64,000 nt of DNA, taken from assembly GCA_029550925.1 (NCBI GenBank), contig JAKPGL010000001.1:1-64000 (forward strand), written 5' to 3'. The notes below the pieces were generated by a model, which worked only from the letters and a program-made list of their open reading frames with translations, had not been told where the DNA came from and searched no databases. Origin of the DNA: Planctomycetota bacterium (GTDB lineage: Bacteria > Planctomycetota > Planctomycetia > Pirellulales > Thermoguttaceae). Every line of letters begins with the position of its first letter. The first letter of the stretch is position 1. Below, piece after piece: positions 1 through 7,964 of this stretch. A program made the translations under genes and the position numbers.

Positions 1-213
1 GGGGCCGATAATGCCCAGCACCTCGCCCCGCCGGACCTGAAAACTCACCTCCTGCAAGGCCCAGAATTCGCGCTGGCCGAGCTGGTCCGGCTGCGGCCGA
101 CGCCCAAAAAGCCGACCCACCAGCGCCGGCACCCAATCCCGCAAACTGTCGTAATACTCGCCTCGTGAAAATCGCTTCCAGAGATCGACAACTTCCAGAA
201 CGACGTCGGACAT
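1..213 (-). CDS. Polysaccharide ABC transporter ATP-binding protein (Wzt-like), N-terminal fragment
   Basis: Only the first 71 codons are inside the window; the gene runs off the left edge. The reverse-strand reading starts with ATG at 213 and gives an N-terminus (MSDVVLEVVDLWKRFSRG) followed near residue 48 by EFWALQEVSFQVRRGEVLGI and then GP at the edge. That is the strand leading into the Walker A loop of O-antigen/teichoic-acid type exporters (Wzt/TagH family), which couple ATP hydrolysis to export of a lipid-linked polysaccharide. The Walker A lysine itself lies outside. The gene sits 14 bp after the stop of the secreted helical-repeat gene, and its likely permease partner is 4.4 kb upstream in the same operon. 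Whether a C-terminal glycan-binding domain is present cannot be seen. Confidence 0.85.
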   Translation of the reverse strand, partial: MSDVVLEVVDLWKRFSRGEYYDSLRDWVPALVGRLFGRRPQPDQLGQREFWALQEVSFQVRRGEVLGIIGP

Positions 214-227
214 GCGAAAAGAGTTGG

Positions 228-1826
228 CTATTGATTCGGGACAGATTGACGAGTCGAAGAACCGGATATGCCTTTATTAGGGATAAACTGAAGATCATGA
301 ATAACAATTGCTGAGCCAGCTTTAAGAGACAAATGATAATGTAAATAATGTTTAGAATCGTGCGGTTCAAAATGAACGGGGCGGGAATCTAAAAGGGCTT
401 TCAATTCTTGGTTTTCTATCCATATTTCCACAGTATGTTTTTTGCCTTCAGAAGGGAGGATAATCCTCGGAAAGTCGGTTTTAAGTTCTACATTACATAT
501 ATTGAGATCACATCGTTCTTTTTCTACACTAAACGTCATTAGCATCCTATGATTAACAATCGGGACATGTGTGAAAATTAATACGATCCAACCTGACTCT
601 GGGTGGGCAACCAGCCGATAGCCGCCGCCGGGAGCCTTCTCGATTTGGAGAAACTTAGAGCCATCGCCGCGCCAGCCGCCCGACCACCAAAGAACCGCAA
701 TGTTTTTCCGATTCTGCGGGTCGAGGTAATGGCGGGGGGCGGATTGAGCGGCGGTTTTCGGGGCTGTAGCGCCGGCCTCTTGGATGCGGCGTTGAGCCTT
801 GATCTTATCCAAACCGCCCAATTTGGGCAGGGCCTCCCCGTACCAATGAGCGCATCGGCCTTGCATGGCCGAGCGGGCTTGGGTGTCTTTTTCCTCCTGG
901 GCCCGCTGCCACCAGGCTTCGGCCAGGGCCGTCTGTTGGGCCGCCTCCGTAGGCTTGGCCAGGTCGTCGGCGGCCAGCTTGCGGAGCGATTCGTCGGCCG
1001 ATTGGGCCAAATGCGGAAGCCCTTCCTCCCATCGGCCTTTTTCAAAACACAAATACCGGCCCATCAGTAAGTTGGCTTCGGGGTCGTTGGGATTTTGGCG
1101 TAAGGCGTCTTTGGCGGCCTGGATTTTTTGATAGGCCTTGGCGGCCTGTTCCACCTCTTTATTTTGGGCGGTCAGACGCTTGATCAGCTCGGCGTTTTTG
1201 GTCCGGCGGGCGGCATTGAGCCCGAGTCGGCTCAGCCGAACCGCCATGTCATACGCATCGTGATCGAGCGCCTCTTGAACCAGCGGTTCAGCGGCCTCGG
1301 CCAGCTCCACCGGCGAGACGGGCGATCCGGTTTTGCTCAGGCCCTCCAAAGCCTCCGCTTTAATGGCCACGGCGTCCACTTGGAACCGTTCGATCATGGC
1401 GTCGGCGGCCCGAAGGGCAAACGAGACGTCGCCGGCCTGGACCGCCCACTGGCGGGCCGCCTGCAAGAGGGCAAACTGCTCGGCCGGTATCTGGGCATCC
1501 AGGCCCTCGGCCAAGAGACGCCCAGCAAAGGATCGCTTTTTCTCTGGGGTTTTGGCGGCGGTCATGTCGTCTTTATACACCTCGTCGAGCATTTTGAGGG
1601 CCTTTTGCACAGCGGCTTGGTCCGGGACAGGCTGCCGATGTGTAATCGCCGGTTTCCCTTCGGCCGCCTGCAAGAGGTCTTCCAATGTCATCGGAGGCGA
1701 CTTAGGGTCGGCGGGCGGCTCCTTTGTCTGTTCGGCGAAAACGGAAGCGGCACTTAGGCCGCCGCTCAGGACCAGGCCCACAAGAACGCCCCAGAATTGC
1801 CCATGCCTAACCATGTCTGTTCTCAT
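228..1826 (-). CDS. Secreted helical-repeat (TPR-like) protein of the polysaccharide operon, function unknown
   Basis: About 532 residues. The ATG at 1826 is preferred over an in-frame ATG at 1841 because a GGAGGAG Shine-Dalgarno lies 8 nt before it. The N-terminus has a signal-peptide pattern: basic start, hydrophobic core (GVLVGLVLSGGLSAASVFA) and then a polar, proline-rich linker. Residues about 60-360 are Ala/Leu/Glu/Lys-rich helices with a TPR-like segment (NPNDPEANLLMGRY). The last 170 residues are different: beta-rich and AT-richer in DNA, with many aromatic residues, and could be a separate carbohydrate- or protein-binding domain. No catalytic motif is recognised. Its place between the phosphatase and exporter ATPase genes suggests a periplasmic or surface role in polysaccharide assembly, which is inference. 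Confidence 0.7.
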   Translation of the reverse strand: MRTDMVRHGQFWGVLVGLVLSGGLSAASVFAEQTKEPPADPKSPPMTLEDLLQAAEGKPAITHRQPVPDQAAVQKALKMLDEVYKDDMTAAKTPEKKRSFAGRLLAEGLDAQIPAEQFALLQAARQWAVQAGDVSFALRAADAMIERFQVDAVAIKAEALEGLSKTGSPVSPVELAEAAEPLVQEALDHDAYDMAVRLSRLGLNAARRTKNAELIKRLTAQNKEVEQAAKAYQKIQAAKDALRQNPNDPEANLLMGRYLCFEKGRWEEGLPHLAQSADESLRKLAADDLAKPTEAAQQTALAEAWWQRAQEEKDTQARSAMQGRCAHWYGEALPKLGGLDKIKAQRRIQEAGATAPKTAAQSAPRHYLDPQNRKNIAVLWWSGGWRGDGSKFLQIEKAPGGGYRLVAHPESGWIVLIFTHVPIVNHRMLMTFSVEKERCDLNICNVELKTDFPRIILPSEGKKHTVEIWIENQELKALLDSRPVHFEPHDSKHYLHYHLSLKAGSAIVIHDLQFIPNKGISGSSTRQSVPNQ

Positions 1827-1900
1827 GGGATACTCCTCCATGTGGGATTCTTTTGTCCATTTACGCGGATTAGGTTTCGATACGCCGGAAAAGTTTTGTA

Positions 1901-1954
1901 GTAACTTAGGCTGTCTAGCCTGAGCGATTCGCCGGCTGAACAGCCGACGTTACG
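1901..1954. repeat. Single copy of hairpin repeat family A
   Basis: This copy contains the two palindromic modules of a family found four times in the window: an AGGCTGTCTAGCCT-type hairpin followed by a GGCTGAACAGCC-type hairpin ending in GACGTTACG. It fills most of the gap between the helical-repeat gene and the KdsC-like gene inside the polysaccharide operon. If transcribed it would form two small stem-loops in the mRNA. Other clusters are at 21961-22106, 23995-24150 and 25559-25762. Confidence 0.8.
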
Positions 1955-1973
1955 GACATAAGCCTACGACTGA

Positions 1974-2534
1974 TTAAAATTCTACAGGAGGTTCCCCCAT
2001 TTCTGCAAGGAAGGCCCCCAAGGCCGCGGGAAGCCGACCTTGATATTGGAGTATCCACAAGGCCGCCTCTCGGACCGCCCCCTCGCCGCCCCGACTCTTG
2101 AGCACATGATGGGCATGACGAAGAAACAGGGGATTGGCGTCCTGGACGGCCAAGACCAGTCCACACCGGCGTGCCAGGGGCAGATCGTTGATCTCGTCGC
2201 CCAGGCAGGCGGTTTCCGGCCAGCCGATCCCTTGCCGATAGAGCCAGGGTTCGATGGTTTCGGCTTTGTTTCGGCAGCCGAAAAAGGCGGCATCGACCTG
2301 GAGCCGGCGCGCCCGCCGCTCCAAAAGCTCCAGCCGTTCGCCCGAAGCCATGACGACCAGAATGCCTGCCCGGCGAAGCAGGAGGATGCCGACGCCGTCG
2401 CGGACGTTGAACTGTTTGGCTTCGCCGCCGCCGTCGAGATACCACATGCCGCCGTCGGTCATCGTGCCATCGACATCGACGACGAGGGCGCGAACCCGTT
2501 CGACGCGCATCCGAAGAGAAAGATTTTCTTCCAT
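1974..2534 (-). CDS. KdsC-like HAD phosphatase (KDO-8-P / nonulosonate-9-P phosphatase family)
   Basis: A 186-residue HAD-superfamily protein of the short, cap-less KdsC type. HAD motif I is DVDGTMTDG with the nucleophile and acid aspartates at residues 20 and 22. Motif II is the serine of ASGE near 64, motif III a lysine near 90, and motif IV GDEINDLP near 112-119. KdsC enzymes remove phosphate from 3-deoxy-octulosonate-8-phosphate. Closely related proteins act on KDN-9-phosphate or Neu5Ac-9-phosphate. Here the next upstream gene is a NeuB-like synthase rather than KdsA, so a nonulosonate-9-phosphate is the more likely substrate. An in-frame GTG one codon earlier (2537) is an alternative start. 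No strong Shine-Dalgarno is visible, in keeping with translation from a polycistronic message. Confidence 0.88.
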   Translation of the reverse strand: MEENLSLRMRVERVRALVVDVDGTMTDGGMWYLDGGGEAKQFNVRDGVGILLLRRAGILVVMASGERLELLERRARRLQVDAAFFGCRNKAETIEPWLYRQGIGWPETACLGDEINDLPLARRCGLVLAVQDANPLFLRHAHHVLKSRGGEGAVREAALWILQYQGRLPAALGAFLAEMGEPPVEF

Positions 2535-2582
2535 CACACCGAAAATCCGAATCGGTTTGCCGAGGTTAGAGACAATCAGAAC

Positions 2583-3674
2583 CTACTGAAACATTTCAGG
2601 TTTTAGATGGACATGGGCGGGAATGGGGAGTTTAGCTTTTCGGCCCAGCAGTCGGTCTCGCTCCCGCCAGGGGAGGCCATCGCCGGGACTGAGCATCACG
2701 AGGTCGGCTTCGGCAAGGACTTCACCGGGTTGGATCGGCCGGGCCGAGGCCAAGGACCGCTCCAATTTGGCCCGCACGGGAGCAACGACAGCGGCGCGCT
2801 GGGCGTCGGAAACCGGGCGGCGCGCCCGCTCCATATTACGGATGTCGCGCGTCATGCGCCAAAGGCCGTCCGGCTCCAACGCGCCGGCGTGATCACTGCC
2901 CTTGAGCCGCCGACTAATGGTGATGTGCTTTTCGATCACCCCGGCGCCCATGCACACAGCCGCCACCGGCGCTACAATGCCGATCGAGTGGTCCGAATAG
3001 CCGATCCGATACTGCGGATAACGCTCCTTGAGCCGACCGAGCCGACCAAGATCAAGGTTCTCATAATGAGCCGGATATTCGGAAATCGAATGCAGGATGG
3101 TAATCTGCTCATGACGACGGGCGATCTCTTCCAAAGCGACGTCCAACTCCGACCAATCGGTCATCATCCCCGTAGAAAGCATGATCGGAATCCGCGTGTC
3201 GGCCAGGACACGCAACAAGGGAATGTTGGTCAGGTCTCGGGAAGCGACCTTGAGATAGTCAATTCGCACCATCTCGCAAAGCCGAACGCATCGCGGCGAA
3301 CAAAGCGTCTCGACCAGAAGCAGGCCCTTCTCATGGATATATTGGCCGAGGTCTCGATGCTCCTCATAACTCAGTTCCAGAGCCTCCCGATGCTTGCCGT
3401 AGGTGGGGCCGAAGGCGTGAGGCGAATCATAGGGCGCCTGGTAAGCGTCCACGGTCAGCTCTTCGCTCAGGTCGCGCTTTTGCAGCTTGACCGCATCGAC
3501 GCCGGGCAGTTGTTCATGGGTGAAATAGTCGATGATCGGCATGGCCGCTATATCGACCAACGCTTGGGCAAAGGCCATCGAACCGTTGTGGTTTTGGCCG
3601 ATCTCGGCCACGATCAGGGTATGTTCCTCTATGGCTTCGGAAGGAAGCTGAGAGCGAGGCAAAACGTCTTCCAT
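2583..3674 (-). CDS. NeuB/SpsE-family nonulosonic acid synthase with C-terminal SAF domain
   Basis: A 363-residue protein with the two-domain layout of sialic acid synthases. The TIM-barrel part (residues about 18-285) contains AEIGQNHNG, ISEYPAHYENLDL, GYSDHS and EKHIT; the last two carry the metal-binding histidines near 229 and 250. The C-terminal antifreeze-like SAF domain (about 300-360) has RPIQPGEVL and LLGRKA. The family condenses phosphoenolpyruvate with a hexose or hexosamine, or its 6-phosphate, to make a nine-carbon acid. GGAGGG precedes the ATG. The neighbours are a HAD phosphatase downstream and a cytidylyltransferase upstream. No UDP-GlcNAc 2-epimerase (NeuC) is in the cluster, which favours a mannose-6-phosphate or N-acetylmannosamine-6-phosphate substrate. 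Substrate assignment is inference. Confidence 0.9.
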   Translation of the reverse strand: MEDVLPRSQLPSEAIEEHTLIVAEIGQNHNGSMAFAQALVDIAAMPIIDYFTHEQLPGVDAVKLQKRDLSEELTVDAYQAPYDSPHAFGPTYGKHREALELSYEEHRDLGQYIHEKGLLLVETLCSPRCVRLCEMVRIDYLKVASRDLTNIPLLRVLADTRIPIMLSTGMMTDWSELDVALEEIARRHEQITILHSISEYPAHYENLDLGRLGRLKERYPQYRIGYSDHSIGIVAPVAAVCMGAGVIEKHITISRRLKGSDHAGALEPDGLWRMTRDIRNMERARRPVSDAQRAAVVAPVRAKLERSLASARPIQPGEVLAEADLVMLSPGDGLPWRERDRLLGRKAKLPIPAHVHLKPEMFQ

Positions 3675-3757
3675 GAGAGGCCCTCCATGCTAGGAACCAA
3701 CCGACGCCGAGAAAAACAAAAACCGATCCTCCTATCCTGTCTGAACCCAACGGAGAA

Positions 3758-4594
3758 CTACCGAGTGGGGATTCCTTTAGAGTTTCGCCCCCTGTCGGGG
3801 ATCGAAACCAATGGTTTAGGGTTGGCTTGGTTGGCCTGGCGCATGGCCTGGACCAAACCGGGCTGATCGGCGATCCATGCGATCAATTCCTCTCGCGAAG
3901 AATGAACCGGACCCGACGTAAAAATATACCGAAGCCGATCCAAGTCGTCCGCCGTGTCGCAGGTCAGGCGAAGCCAACTGCAATCCGCCCACTCCGGCAG
4001 CGGCAACCACGCAGTATCATACCCGGATTGACTATAAACGCCTAGAGTAACATGCTCGGCCATTTCGGAAGTAGGAGCGGAGCGGACCAAACGGCGAAGG
4101 GCGTCCGTGGCTACCCACTCGGCAGTGAGTCCTGCCGGCGTGCAGATGGCCGGGGTCCCCACCGCGGTACGATATCCCGCATAGTCCGGACGGCGTTGCT
4201 CGGCGAATTGCACCAGACACCGGATCAGGTGCGGGTCCAACAGGGGGTTGTCGGCACAGACCCGGAGCACGGCGTCGGCCTCGAATGCCTCGGCTGCTTG
4301 CACAAAACGCTCTAGGACGTTCTCGGCCTCTCCGCGAAAAAGGGCCGTTTGCCGGGCGCGACAATGTTCTGCAATGGCGTCGTCCTCCGGCCGGGTCGTG
4401 GCGGCTACCACCACGTCGGCCAAGAGGGCGTCGGCCGCGGACGAAACCGCTCGCTCTGCCAACAAGGCGCCTGCCTGTCGGAGACAGTCCAACACAGCGT
4501 CTAGGAGTGTTTGCCCCGGGGTAAGAGGCAGAAGGACTTTGCCCGGCAATCGGGTCGATCCCATGCGCGCTTGGACGATGGCTACCGTGCGCAT
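3758..4594 (-). CDS. SpsF-like cytidylyltransferase (CMP-nonulosonate/KDO synthetase family)
   Basis: The N-terminus, MRTVAIVQARMGSTRLPGKV, is the diagnostic nucleotide-binding signature of SpsF/NeuA/KdsB-type cytidylyltransferases. About 278 residues. The ATG at 4594 puts this signature at the start. A TTG at 4657 would add 21 residues with no family counterpart. Further family features are DDAIAEHC near 75 and RVCADNPLLDP near 120, where the aspartate of the RxCxDNPL loop coordinates metal. The enzyme is expected to activate the nine-carbon acid made by the adjacent synthase with CTP before transfer into the glycan. It follows the ABC permease gene and precedes the synthase, in the same orientation. 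Confidence 0.85.
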   Translation of the reverse strand: MRTVAIVQARMGSTRLPGKVLLPLTPGQTLLDAVLDCLRQAGALLAERAVSSAADALLADVVVAATTRPEDDAIAEHCRARQTALFRGEAENVLERFVQAAEAFEADAVLRVCADNPLLDPHLIRCLVQFAEQRRPDYAGYRTAVGTPAICTPAGLTAEWVATDALRRLVRSAPTSEMAEHVTLGVYSQSGYDTAWLPLPEWADCSWLRLTCDTADDLDRLRYIFTSGPVHSSREELIAWIADQPGLVQAMRQANQANPKPLVSIPDRGRNSKGIPTR

Positions 4595-4667
4595 CCGCTG
4601 GCGTCCGCAGTTTTCCAAAGATAGTATCCGACCCGACGGCGTCTGCAACCGTCCCAAACGCCGCGGT

Positions 4668-5645
4668 TTAAATATACTCGGCGTACAAAAACTCCAATCG
4701 GTGGAACATGCGCCAACAGAATAACAGCCCTCCCACAGCCCAGACGGCGGAATAGACTAGCCAGCCCGGATGCCATAGATGCATCTCGACGCCGGCGGCG
4801 GTCGATGCGGTCAACACATGGAGCAGCCCATGATGCTCCACCACGGCGAGCCGCAAACCTTCGAGGATCGGGGCCAAGGGATTGAGCATCATCAGGCGAG
4901 AACCGATCGGCCCTAATATCTCTGTCTCGTAAAAGACGGGGGTAAAAAATATCCCAAAGGTGATTAAAAGCTGTGCGATATATTTCACATCCCGGAAAAA
5001 GACATTCGCACAACTAAGTACCAGCGCCAAAGCCTGGGTAAAAGCCACTAGCAGCAGGACCAACGGCAAAGCCCAAAGGCCGGTCCAGCTCAGCCCCACC
5101 CCCGGCAAAGCCACCACCGCCACCAGGACCAACACCGTACCAATGGAAGTATCGAATGCCTGCACCAGGACCGCTGACAGAGGAAACACCTCTCGCGGAA
5201 AATAGATTTTTGTCACCAGGCCGATGTTATTCGTCAGGCTATTGACGGCAAACCCCAGGGAACCGGCGAAAAAGGTCCAGGCCAACGCCTTGACGGCCAT
5301 GCCGGCCACCGCCTTGGTTTCCAGAGCGGAACCAGCCGTCTGGGCCAACACATATTTGACCACAAAGCCAGACCCCACCACCAAAATCGGCATCAATAGC
5401 GCCCAGCCAAATCCCATGACCGCCTGCTTATATCGGATGCGGATGTCCCGAAGGATCATCTGCCAAAGGAGTTCCCGGTAATAGAAAAGCTCCAGAAACA
5501 TTTCCCGCCAGGAGGCGGCCCCCGCGCCAGCCTCGAACTCCATCCACTCGGTCTCCGCCAGTTGCAGGTGGAGAGATGACAAAAGATTGCCTTCCGCAGG
5601 CAGGGAGTTCGGAAAAGTTTTAGGGACCTGGGGATCCGTGTCCAT
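4668..5645 (-). CDS. ABC-2 type polysaccharide export permease (Wzm/TagG-like)
   Basis: A 325-residue integral membrane protein with about six hydrophobic segments in the ABC2_membrane pattern. A cytoplasmic N-terminus carries the ELFYYRELLWQMILRDIRIR amphipathic region typical of Wzm/TagG permeases, followed by KQAVMGFGWALLMPIL. The central stretch has the NLVTKIYFPREVFPLSA-type sequence (here NIGLVTKIYFPREVFPLSA) that contacts the ATPase. It would form the membrane channel that moves an undecaprenyl-linked glycan across the inner membrane. Its ATPase partner is most likely the truncated gene at the left edge; the three sugar-acid genes and a secreted protein lie between them. The ATG at 5645 is the first in frame after the upstream ligase gene, 40 bp away. 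Confidence 0.9.
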   Translation of the reverse strand: MDTDPQVPKTFPNSLPAEGNLLSSLHLQLAETEWMEFEAGAGAASWREMFLELFYYRELLWQMILRDIRIRYKQAVMGFGWALLMPILVVGSGFVVKYVLAQTAGSALETKAVAGMAVKALAWTFFAGSLGFAVNSLTNNIGLVTKIYFPREVFPLSAVLVQAFDTSIGTVLVLVAVVALPGVGLSWTGLWALPLVLLLVAFTQALALVLSCANVFFRDVKYIAQLLITFGIFFTPVFYETEILGPIGSRLMMLNPLAPILEGLRLAVVEHHGLLHVLTASTAAGVEMHLWHPGWLVYSAVWAVGGLLFCWRMFHRLEFLYAEYI

Positions 5646-5685
5646 GTTTCACTCTCTCCCTGAGGGGTCTCCGTTTTTGACGGTG

Positions 5686-6999
5686 TTAGGCGGGAGCGGG
5701 TTGCCAGGAACGGTTAGGTTCCGGCGGCCTTTGGGTCATGGGGGCCCACTGCATGGCTGGTTGGGCCAGCAGGGCGGAATTGACCTTAAGGACCGCCGCT
5801 CCGAGCAATACTAAGTAATACGCAATCTCTAAGTTCACCAGACTCACAAAGGCTCCGGAGACGGCATAGCCGACCAGCCCGGCAATGACCATCCGGGCCG
5901 CCTCCGGAAACCACGGATGCCCCACCCTGGCCTTTCGACGGGTCAATGGATAAAGATACAACACCGTTTGTCCGTAAAAGGCCAGAAGCAAGGCCAACCC
6001 AGGAAAGCCAGTCTCCGCTCCGGCTTGGAACCACACCGAATGGATGTAGATAGGCCGGATGCCCACCTGATGGCAGTAATGCATCCAATGTCCAGGTCCT
6101 ACGCCGAACAGGGGATTTCGCTGCATGGCCTGCCAGGCATGGCCCCAGTATTCCAGCCGGGTATTGGCCGAGGTATCCCGCTCCTCCGGATCGACAAATA
6201 CGGTCAGGAACCGCTCTCGGACCTGATCGCCGGCTAATCGGAAGGCCAAGGCCAAAAGCAGGAGGAACAAAAGGTAATGTTTCGGCTCCCGGTGGATGAG
6301 CAAAAAGCCGGCAATACCGACGAAGATCAGTCCCATCATCCCGCCTCGCGACCAACAGAACATCACCGTATGGGCGCACAGCACCGCAGAGATCAGGCCG
6401 ATGGCTTTCAGCCAAAGCCGACGTTCGCCGAAACCCAAAAACATGGCCAGCCCGGCCCCACAGGCCATTTCCACCGCCACACAGTTATTATCCATAGCGG
6501 CGAACCCTTCGTTGCCGGCCCGGTTGTAACCGGCGTAATAGCTGAGATTCAATTCGTAGGCCAAATAGCCGAGGCTCAACGCCATCGTCCATGCCAGGGC
6601 TTTGGCGCGTCGGGGGGTGTCGATCAGCGAAATCCCGATCAAAAACATCAGTAGAATTTTGGACTGGTCCACGACATGCCATTGGGCCAGAGCTGGTATA
6701 TCGCTGGCGGCCCAGCCCACCACCTGCCAAAAGAATAACAGGACCAGCGTCAAGGTGATTCGGCCAGCCTGTTTACCTAACTTCCAATTGCCGAACCCCT
6801 GGATCAGCCAGCCAATGATCACCGCAATGGCCACGGTGCGGTCGTAGTAGGCGCCGGCCGGCACCGACCAGTACCACATGGCGGGCGGCTTGATGATGGC
6901 AAAACAGACATAGATTAAAAAACCCACATAGGGATAAAACAGACTCACTGCCGCCCCGCCATAGGTCATCGCATACGTGAAAAGTAAACCTTTTTCCAT
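5686..6999 (-). CDS. O-antigen ligase/polymerase family membrane protein (Wzy_C)
   Basis: A 437-residue polytopic protein with about ten to twelve transmembrane helices. The N-terminal stretch (YPYVGFLIYVCFAIIKPPAMWYW region) resembles the exosortase-associated putative O-glycosylation ligases. A large loop in the second half carries GVGPGHWMHYC and HSVWFQAGAETGFPGL, the conserved histidine/glutamate pattern of the Wzy_C domain, which joins glycan chains to lipid or protein acceptors. GAGG precedes the ATG by about 8 nt. The gene lies between the GT2 gene and the export permease. Ligase and polymerase cannot be told apart from sequence alone. Confidence 0.85.
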   Translation of the reverse strand: MEKGLLFTYAMTYGGAAVSLFYPYVGFLIYVCFAIIKPPAMWYWSVPAGAYYDRTVAIAVIIGWLIQGFGNWKLGKQAGRITLTLVLLFFWQVVGWAASDIPALAQWHVVDQSKILLMFLIGISLIDTPRRAKALAWTMALSLGYLAYELNLSYYAGYNRAGNEGFAAMDNNCVAVEMACGAGLAMFLGFGERRLWLKAIGLISAVLCAHTVMFCWSRGGMMGLIFVGIAGFLLIHREPKHYLLFLLLLALAFRLAGDQVRERFLTVFVDPEERDTSANTRLEYWGHAWQAMQRNPLFGVGPGHWMHYCHQVGIRPIYIHSVWFQAGAETGFPGLALLLAFYGQTVLYLYPLTRRKARVGHPWFPEAARMVIAGLVGYAVSGAFVSLVNLEIAYYLVLLGAAVLKVNSALLAQPAMQWAPMTQRPPEPNRSWQPAPA

Positions 7000-7047
7000 T
7001 ATACCCTTGCCTCACTCTCAGGTTGATCTCATTCTATATGTTCTGTT

Positions 7048-7911
7048 TCAATCCGCCGCAGCGTATCGCAGGATACACCAGAATGCCCGCAAGGCGTCTC
7101 GCAGACCGATCTTTTTGCCCTCCTGATACGTTCGACCAAAATAGCTGATACCCACTTCGTATATCCGGCATCGCCGTCGGGCCACCTTGGCCGTCAGTTC
7201 CAGTTCGATCCCAAAGCCGCGCTCCTTTAGCGTAGGAGCAATGGCCTCGATCACTTCCCGTCGGAACGCCTTGTAGCAGGTCTCCACGTCCGTCAGGTTC
7301 AGGTCCGTCAGCATGTTCGACAGTGTGGTAAGGCAACGGTTCGCCACATAATGCCAAAAGTACAGCACTCGGTGCGGCCCGTCGCTGGCAAATCGAGAGC
7401 CATAAACCACATCGGCCTTTCCTTCCACGATCGGCTGAATTAGCCTCGGATACTCCGCCGGGTCGTATTCCAAATCCGCGTCTTGGATCAGGACCACCTG
7501 CCCCTTGGCCTGGGCGAAACCGGTCCTCAGTGCCGCCCCTTTGCCAAGGTTCATCGGATGAAGAATGACCCGGAAGTTCTCTTCCGTAGGCAAACCGCTC
7601 AGATATTCCCTCGTCCCATCCGTGCTGCCGTCATCGACCACCAAAATTTCTTTCGGGATAGGGACGGCCCGAACCCGTCGGAGCAGTTCCTCGATGGTCG
7701 GCCGTTCATTATAGACCGGGATTACCACCGAAAGCAGAAAATCTTTCGGCAAAAGAAAAAAACCTAACCGTCGGGCCGCCCATGGGCCTAAACATTGGAC
7801 GATCGTCTCCGGCCGAACCAAAACCGGCGTCTGCACGCTGCTCCCACAAACCGGACAATTCGCCGGTCCTGTCGGCGGCGCATTCGAAGCGTTTTCCTTT
7901 TCTATGTTCAT
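7048..7911 (-). CDS. GT2 family glycosyltransferase (dolichol-phosphate mannosyltransferase-like) with N-terminal CxxC motif
   Basis: The GT-A catalytic domain starts with [20 protein letters not shown]. It continues with [22 protein letters not shown] and the metal-binding QDADLEYDP, followed by GSRF. This matches the DPM1/DesPM-like GT2 subgroup that transfers sugar from a nucleotide donor to a polyprenyl phosphate or to glycan intermediates. The 35 residues before the domain contain CPVCGSS, which may be half of a zinc ribbon and is unusual for this group. The start is uncertain. ATG at 7911 is taken here; a TTG at 7968 overlaps the upstream stop as TTGA and would add 19 residues. No C-terminal membrane helices are seen, so the protein is probably cytosolic or peripheral. 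Confidence 0.85.
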   Translation of the reverse strand: MNIEKENASNAPPTGPANCPVCGSSVQTPVLVRPETIVQCLGPWAARRLGFFLLPKDFLLSVVIPVYNERPTIEELLRRVRAVPIPKEILVVDDGSTDGTREYLSGLPTEENFRVILHPMNLGKGAALRTGFAQAKGQVVLIQDADLEYDPAEYPRLIQPIVEGKADVVYGSRFASDGPHRVLYFWHYVANRCLTTLSNMLTDLNLTDVETCYKAFRREVIEAIAPTLKERGFGIELELTAKVARRRCRIYEVGISYFGRTYQEGKKIGLRDALRAFWCILRYAAAD

Positions 7912-7964
7912 CGGGGGGAACTCGTCGGAATGTTTTCTTCGTACTTTCTGGGGAAGCGATCCGT

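Noticed and set aside
2607-3866. A 419-codon open frame on the plus strand
   Set aside because: It lies opposite the NeuB-like and cytidylyltransferase genes, whose motifs are unambiguous. Composition shows it is an antisense shadow of GC-rich codons.
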